Source: Flavobacteriaceae bacterium (GTDB taxonomy: Bacteria; Bacteroidota; Bacteroidia; Flavobacteriales; Flavobacteriaceae). Taken from it: a stretch of DNA of 26,502 bases. The translations under genes and the position numbers were made by a program. The DNA lies in assembly GCA_002709185.1 (NCBI GenBank), contig PAQB01000016.1, positions 1-26,502 of the forward strand. Direction: 5' to 3'. This document shows positions 25,100 through 26,502 of this stretch, piece by piece (position 1 is the first letter of the stretch; the number at the start of each line of letters is the position of its first letter). Under the pieces are notes generated by a model. The model saw only the letters and a list, made by a program, of their open reading frames with translations. It was not told where the DNA came from and ran no database searches.

Positions 25100-26401
25100 T
25101 TAGTCTTTACAAGACTTGAAAGGGCGGTAACTGTTTCCTATGTAGACTTGGCGGGGACGTCCAATGGGTTCTTTTCGCAATCGCATTTCGCGCCAATGAC
25201 CAATCCACCCAGGTAAACGTCCTAAGGCAAACATGACGGTAAACATATCTACAGGAATTCCCATAGCACGGTAAATAATACCAGAGTAAAAGTCAACATT
25301 TGGATACAATTTGCGATCGACAAAGTAAGCATCAGAGAGCGCTTCTTTTTCAAGCGATTTTGCAATTTCTAAAATGGGATCATCCACCCCTAGGTCATTT
25401 AAAACCTCGTCTGCAGCTACTTTGATGATTTTAGCCCGAGGATCAAAGTTTTTATACACTCTGTGACCAAAGCCCATCAATCTAAAAGGATCACTTTTAT
25501 CTTTGGCTTTAGCCATGTATTTTTTGGTATCACCCCCATCTTCTTTGATAGACTCTAACATTTCTAAAACGGCTTGGTTGGCACCACCATGTAAGGGACC
25601 CCATAAGGCGGAGATACCTGACGATATAGAAGCAAAGAGGCCTGCATGTGAAGAACCAACAATACGAACTGTAGAGGTTGAACAATTTTGCTCATGATCT
25701 GCATGTAAAATAAGAAGTTTGTTCAAGGCTTTTACAACAATAGGGTTTTCAACATAGTCTTTATTTGGTTTCTTAAACATCATTTTTAAGATGTTTTCAA
25801 CGTAGCCTAGATTATTATCTCCGTATTCTAATGGCAATCCATGTTTTTTTCTGTAGGTCCATGTCACCAAAACGGGAATTTTACCCAAAACCTTTACAAT
25901 GTTATCGTACAAAGCCTGTTTGCTTCGCTCATAATTAATGTTATTAATTTGATCCTTGGAGGGGTTAAAAGCGGTTAAGGCACTTGTTAAAGAAGATAGA
26001 ATGCCCATTGGGTGGGCCGCTTTTGGAAAAGCATCTAAAATTTTACGAATATCGTCGTCAACAATAGAACTTTCTTTGATATCTTCATGAAACTTATTCA
26101 GTTCTTCTAAAGTTGGAAGCTCACCAAAAATAAGTAGAAAGGCCACCTCTAAAAAATCGGCCTTTTCAGCCAATTCTTCGATTGAATAGCCACGGTATCT
26201 TAAAATTCCTTTTTCTCCATCTAAAAAGGTGATACCACTCTGGCATGAGCCCGTATTTTTAAACCCTGGGTCAATGGTAATCACGCCACCGGTAGCCGCT
26301 CTAAGACTGCTTATATTGATTGCTTTTTCTTGTTCCGTTCCTTGGACAAAAGGAAAGTCGAAAGTTTCACCATTGATTTTTAAAGATGCTTTTTCTGACA
26401 T
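25100..26401 (-). CDS. gltA: Citrate synthase
   Basis: Citrate synthase condenses oxaloacetate with acetyl-CoA at the entry of the TCA cycle. The 433-residue protein is a type II, Gram-negative-size enzyme. Its catalytic triad is visible: H271 in WGPLHGGANQA, H313 in MGFGHRVYKN and D370 in PNVDFYSG, with spacing close to E. coli H264/H305/D362. HADHEQNCSTSTVR (233-246) and the CoA/citrate-contact PRAKI also match. The C-terminus ends in RPRQVYIG and a short tail. The N-terminal domain (about 1-60) is the extra domain of hexameric enzymes, so NADH sensitivity is possible but not shown. It is the first gene of the minus-strand operon and has the clearest promoter in the window. Confidence 0.97.
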   Translation of the reverse strand: MSEKASLKINGETFDFPFVQGTEQEKAINISSLRAATGGVITIDPGFKNTGSCQSGITFLDGEKGILRYRGYSIEELAEKADFLEVAFLLIFGELPTLEELNKFHEDIKESSIVDDDIRKILDAFPKAAHPMGILSSLTSALTAFNPSKDQINNINYERSKQALYDNIVKVLGKIPVLVTWTYRKKHGLPLEYGDNNLGYVENILKMMFKKPNKDYVENPIVVKALNKLLILHADHEQNCSTSTVRIVGSSHAGLFASISSGISALWGPLHGGANQAVLEMLESIKEDGGDTKKYMAKAKDKSDPFRLMGFGHRVYKNFDPRAKIIKVAADEVLNDLGVDDPILEIAKSLEKEALSDAYFVDRKLYPNVDFYSGIIYRAMGIPVDMFTVMFALGRLPGWIGHWREMRLRKEPIGRPRQVYIGNSYRPFKSCKD

Positions 26402-26434
26402 TTGATCTAATAACTTGATGTAGATTTAAGAATA

Positions 26435-26465
26435 CAAATGTAGTAAAATGCCTTGGTTTTATCAA
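26435..26465 (-). promoter_or_regulatory. Promoter of gltA (TTG-N20-TACATTTG)
   Basis: On the minus strand, TTG at 26465-26463 and TACATTTG at 26442-26435 are separated by 20 nt. This is very close to the Bacteroidota consensus TTG-N19-TAnnTTTG. Transcription would begin near 26429, giving a leader of about 28 nt before the gltA ATG. It is the only promoter here with both elements in place. Confidence 0.75.
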
Positions 26466-26476
26466 TTAGAAAACCA
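26454..26476. repeat. Inverted repeat around the gltA -33 element
   Basis: TGGTTTT (26454-26460) and AAAACCA (26470-26476) form a perfect 7-bp inverted repeat with a 9-nt spacer that contains the -33 TTG. It could be an operator half-site pair, or the stem of a weak hairpin in the 3' region of an upstream transcript. No U-run follows that would make it a good terminator. Confidence 0.4.
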
Positions 26477-26502
26477 GTTTATTGCCGTTGTGAAATAAAA
26501 AA

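Noticed and set aside
1..26502. An undescribed defence, mobile or secretion system
   Set aside because: I looked for transposases, integrases, nucleases, toxin-antitoxin pairs, phage genes and repeat arrays on both strands and found none. Every long open frame outside shadows belongs to a known family.

Overview
The window looks like chromosomal DNA from a member of the Flavobacteriia (Bacteroidota). It is AT-rich. Start codons lack Shine-Dalgarno purine runs and are preceded by A/T-rich leaders. Several genes have a Bacteroidota-type promoter -7 element (TAnnTTTG). FtsZ has a very long acidic linker, MraY has a periplasmic-side insertion, the division PBP carries a PASTA domain, and MurE has the DNPR motif for meso-diaminopimelate.

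Layout. (1) Positions 23-560, minus strand: a yqeY gene followed 11 nt later by tRNA-Arg(UCG). (2) Positions 675-16006, minus strand: a complete division and cell-wall (dcw) cluster, transcribed mraZ-rsmH-ftsL-ftsI-murE-mraY-murD-ftsW-murG-murC-ftsQ-ftsA-ftsZ. It is tightly packed, with eight junctions that overlap or abut. It ends at a hairpin terminator at 622-652 between ftsZ and yqeY. murF, ddl and murB are absent. (3) Positions 16007-16343: a 337-nt divergent intergenic region. It holds three perfect 10-bp repeats that look like MraZ-binding boxes, set just upstream of a consensus -7 element for mraZ. (4) Positions 16344-19291, plus strand: an alpha/beta hydrolase and ysxC/engB, a terminator, then an MlaE-type permease and its ATPase. 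(5) Positions 19295-23179, minus strand: a DUF389 membrane protein, a SprT-like metalloprotein and argS. (6) Positions 23227-26401, minus strand: citrate synthase followed by two different members of the arginine deiminase/amidinotransferase superfamily, one CtlX-like. A good promoter precedes gltA at the right edge.

How the genes work together. The dcw genes make the UDP-MurNAc-peptide (MurC, D, E), convert it to lipid I and II (MraY, MurG), polymerise and cross-link it at the septum (FtsW, FtsI with FtsL and FtsQ), and set the division plane (FtsZ, anchored by FtsA). MraZ probably controls the start of this operon. The gltA operon places TCA-cycle entry beside two guanidine or ureido-group enzymes and arginyl-tRNA synthetase, which hints at an arginine or citrulline link.

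I see no mobile elements, CRISPR arrays, phage genes or pseudogenes, and no clear undescribed system. The best leads are the MraZ box and promoter arrangement, the conserved-looking FtsZ tail, and the paired arginine-type hydrolases.
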